Virus record (IMG/VR): IMGVR_UViG_3300042923_000254
Span: 1-22,314 of that record
Strand: one strand, 5' to 3'
Source: a virus
Length of the DNA stretch: 22,314 bases
Position numbers and translations under genes: made by a program. The notes under the pieces are model-generated. The model was not told where the DNA came from. It ran no database searches and saw nothing but the letters and a program-made list of their open reading frames with translations. Of the stretch, positions 21,414-22,314 are shown one piece after another (position 1 is the first letter of the stretch; each line of letters begins with the position of its first letter).

Positions 21414-22314
21414 TTATGCAGCTCCACTTTCTAACTGGGTACGTATCGCAATCCGTTCATCCTGCGGCAAAGAATTGAACATCTGTTGTTGCTCCGGTGA
21501 CAGATTCATAAACTCGTTATCAAAACTCGCTTTCGGCGGTTGCCCGCCTTGCGCCGACATCGCAGCCTGTTCAGCTTGCATTTGCACCTGTTGCATCTGC
21601 TGTTTTTGCTCGATCTGAGCTTTGATCTGCTTCGCCATCGGGAAGTTGAGGTATTCCAAGATGGTCCAGTACTGGAGCTGATCGATCGCACCGGCAGCAA
21701 GCATTTCCTTGACCTGGTTGTACATGAATATCGGATCCTTGGGAAGTCCGCTGCCAACGTCCGACGAGAACAGGAAGTCCGTGTTGTAGTAGAATTCCCC
21801 GTTAGCGTCCATCATCAGGAATTTGTACTTATCGAATTCGGCATATCGCGTATTTCCGTATTCATCCTTCGCGGTGTACGGCCTCGGCTCGTCATAGAAT
21901 GCAAGCATGAGCTGAAACATCAGCTCAAACAATTCTTTGAACGCCGCGTTTTTGTTGAACTGCTTCGACTGTAACCGTCCGGACGCTTGTTGAACCTGAA
22001 TCTGCTTGGCTACCCCGGACTTTGCGCTCGGGTCTTCCTTTCCCTGAAACGAATCCGTGATGCCGAGCATCGACTGCGCTTGTTTGTAGATGATCTCAAG
22101 GTATTGCACGTCCTGTGTGATGTCCGCCTTAAGATCGATCGTTTTAATCAGTGACAATTGCTGCGCTGTACCGCGAATCGATTGATATACAGCGTCTGTA
22201 ATCTGAGTTGTCATATCATCAGGCGTCAATACTGCACTACCTGATTTGATGACCTTCTCTTCCGTCTTCGTCAGTACCTTTTTGATTGTGTCCTGATGAT
22301 CCCGAATAACGTCA
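21414..22314 (-). CDS. Portal protein, 5' end beyond the window
   Basis: The frame stays open to the right edge, so only the C-terminal 300 residues are seen; a TTG at 22229 is internal (the frame upstream reads DQDTIKKVLTKTEEKVIKSG). Landmarks of short-tailed-phage portals: a helical stem region with YLEIIYKQAQSMLGITDSFQ, RLQSKQFNKNAAFKELFELM, a wing/clip strand (YKFLMMDANGEFYYNTDFLF), and a Gln-rich coiled-coil barrel (QIEQKQQMQQVQMQAEQ). It forms the dodecameric DNA channel at the head vertex. Lies upstream of the scaffold and capsid genes, as usual. Confidence 0.85.
   Translation of the reverse strand, partial: DVIRDHQDTIKKVLTKTEEKVIKSGSAVLTPDDMTTQITDAVYQSIRGTAQQLSLIKTIDLKADITQDVQYLEIIYKQAQSMLGITDSFQGKEDPSAKSGVAKQIQVQQASGRLQSKQFNKNAAFKELFELMFQLMLAFYDEPRPYTAKDEYGNTRYAEFDKYKFLMMDANGEFYYNTDFLFSSDVGSGLPKDPIFMYNQVKEMLAAGAIDQLQYWTILEYLNFPMAKQIKAQIEQKQQMQQVQMQAEQAAMSAQGGQPPKASFDNEFMNLSPEQQQMFNSLPQDERIAIRTQLESGAA

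Noticed and set aside
1-22314. CRISPR arrays, tRNAs, transposases, defence islands with nuclease or helicase genes
   Set aside because: Looked for on both strands by eye; no spaced repeats, cloverleaf sequences or such protein motifs found.

Overview
The window is a single temperate phage (or prophage) genome segment from a Gram-positive host. The Shine-Dalgarno sequences are strong (GGAGG or AAGGAGG), the lysin is a zinc-dependent amidase, and a YolD-like SOS gene and a LexA box of the Bacillus type are present. A Bacillales host, probably Paenibacillus-like, is my best guess. No host genes, tRNAs, insertion sequences or CRISPR arrays were seen.

Left arm (1-4023), mostly rightward: a lysogeny/regulation block. 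A partial leftward XRE regulator (1-103) and a rightward XRE repressor (250-687) diverge from a 147-bp intergenic that carries four copies of a 14-bp operator-like repeat and a leftward promoter. A second XRE protein (964-1194), two small membrane proteins (1455-2315), a Cys-rich zinc-ribbon protein (2351-2551) and a large serine integrase (2565-3974) follow. The integrase ends in a 48-bp inverted repeat that reads as a terminator and also has the size and shape of a serine-integrase attP.

Right arm (4057-22314), all leftward: late genes, in transcription order from the right edge: portal (5' end cut off), a 50-aa protein, scaffold, a small head protein, major capsid, decoration-like protein, two small proteins, a first connector/adaptor, tailspike, acetyltransferase plus a small basic protein, a second adaptor, a tail-hub/stopper-like protein, a repeat-containing fibre-like protein, a small exported protein, two large internal-virion-like proteins (545 and 1130 aa), a small protein, holin, amidase, and finally an SOS-controlled YolD-like gene. 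There is no tape measure, tail tube, tail terminator or baseplate gene, so the particle is inferred to be short-tailed (podovirus type). That is uncommon for temperate phages of Gram-positive bacteria.

Three inserted units stand out. (1) A type I toxin-antitoxin locus of the BsrE/holin-like-toxin class (about 10935-11237) lies antisense inside the late operon, with its own promoter, terminators and a 5'/3' inverted repeat. (2) The acetyltransferase cassette (14264-15176) has its own promoter-like -35 and its own terminator next to the tailspike gene. It fits a lysogenic-conversion moron that could alter the receptor recognised by that tailspike. (3) The YolD-like gene has a LexA box over its transcription start. 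Several genes too short for routine calling (54, 50, 44, 44, 41 and 25 aa) are included. All function calls come from recognising sequence patterns; no database search was run.
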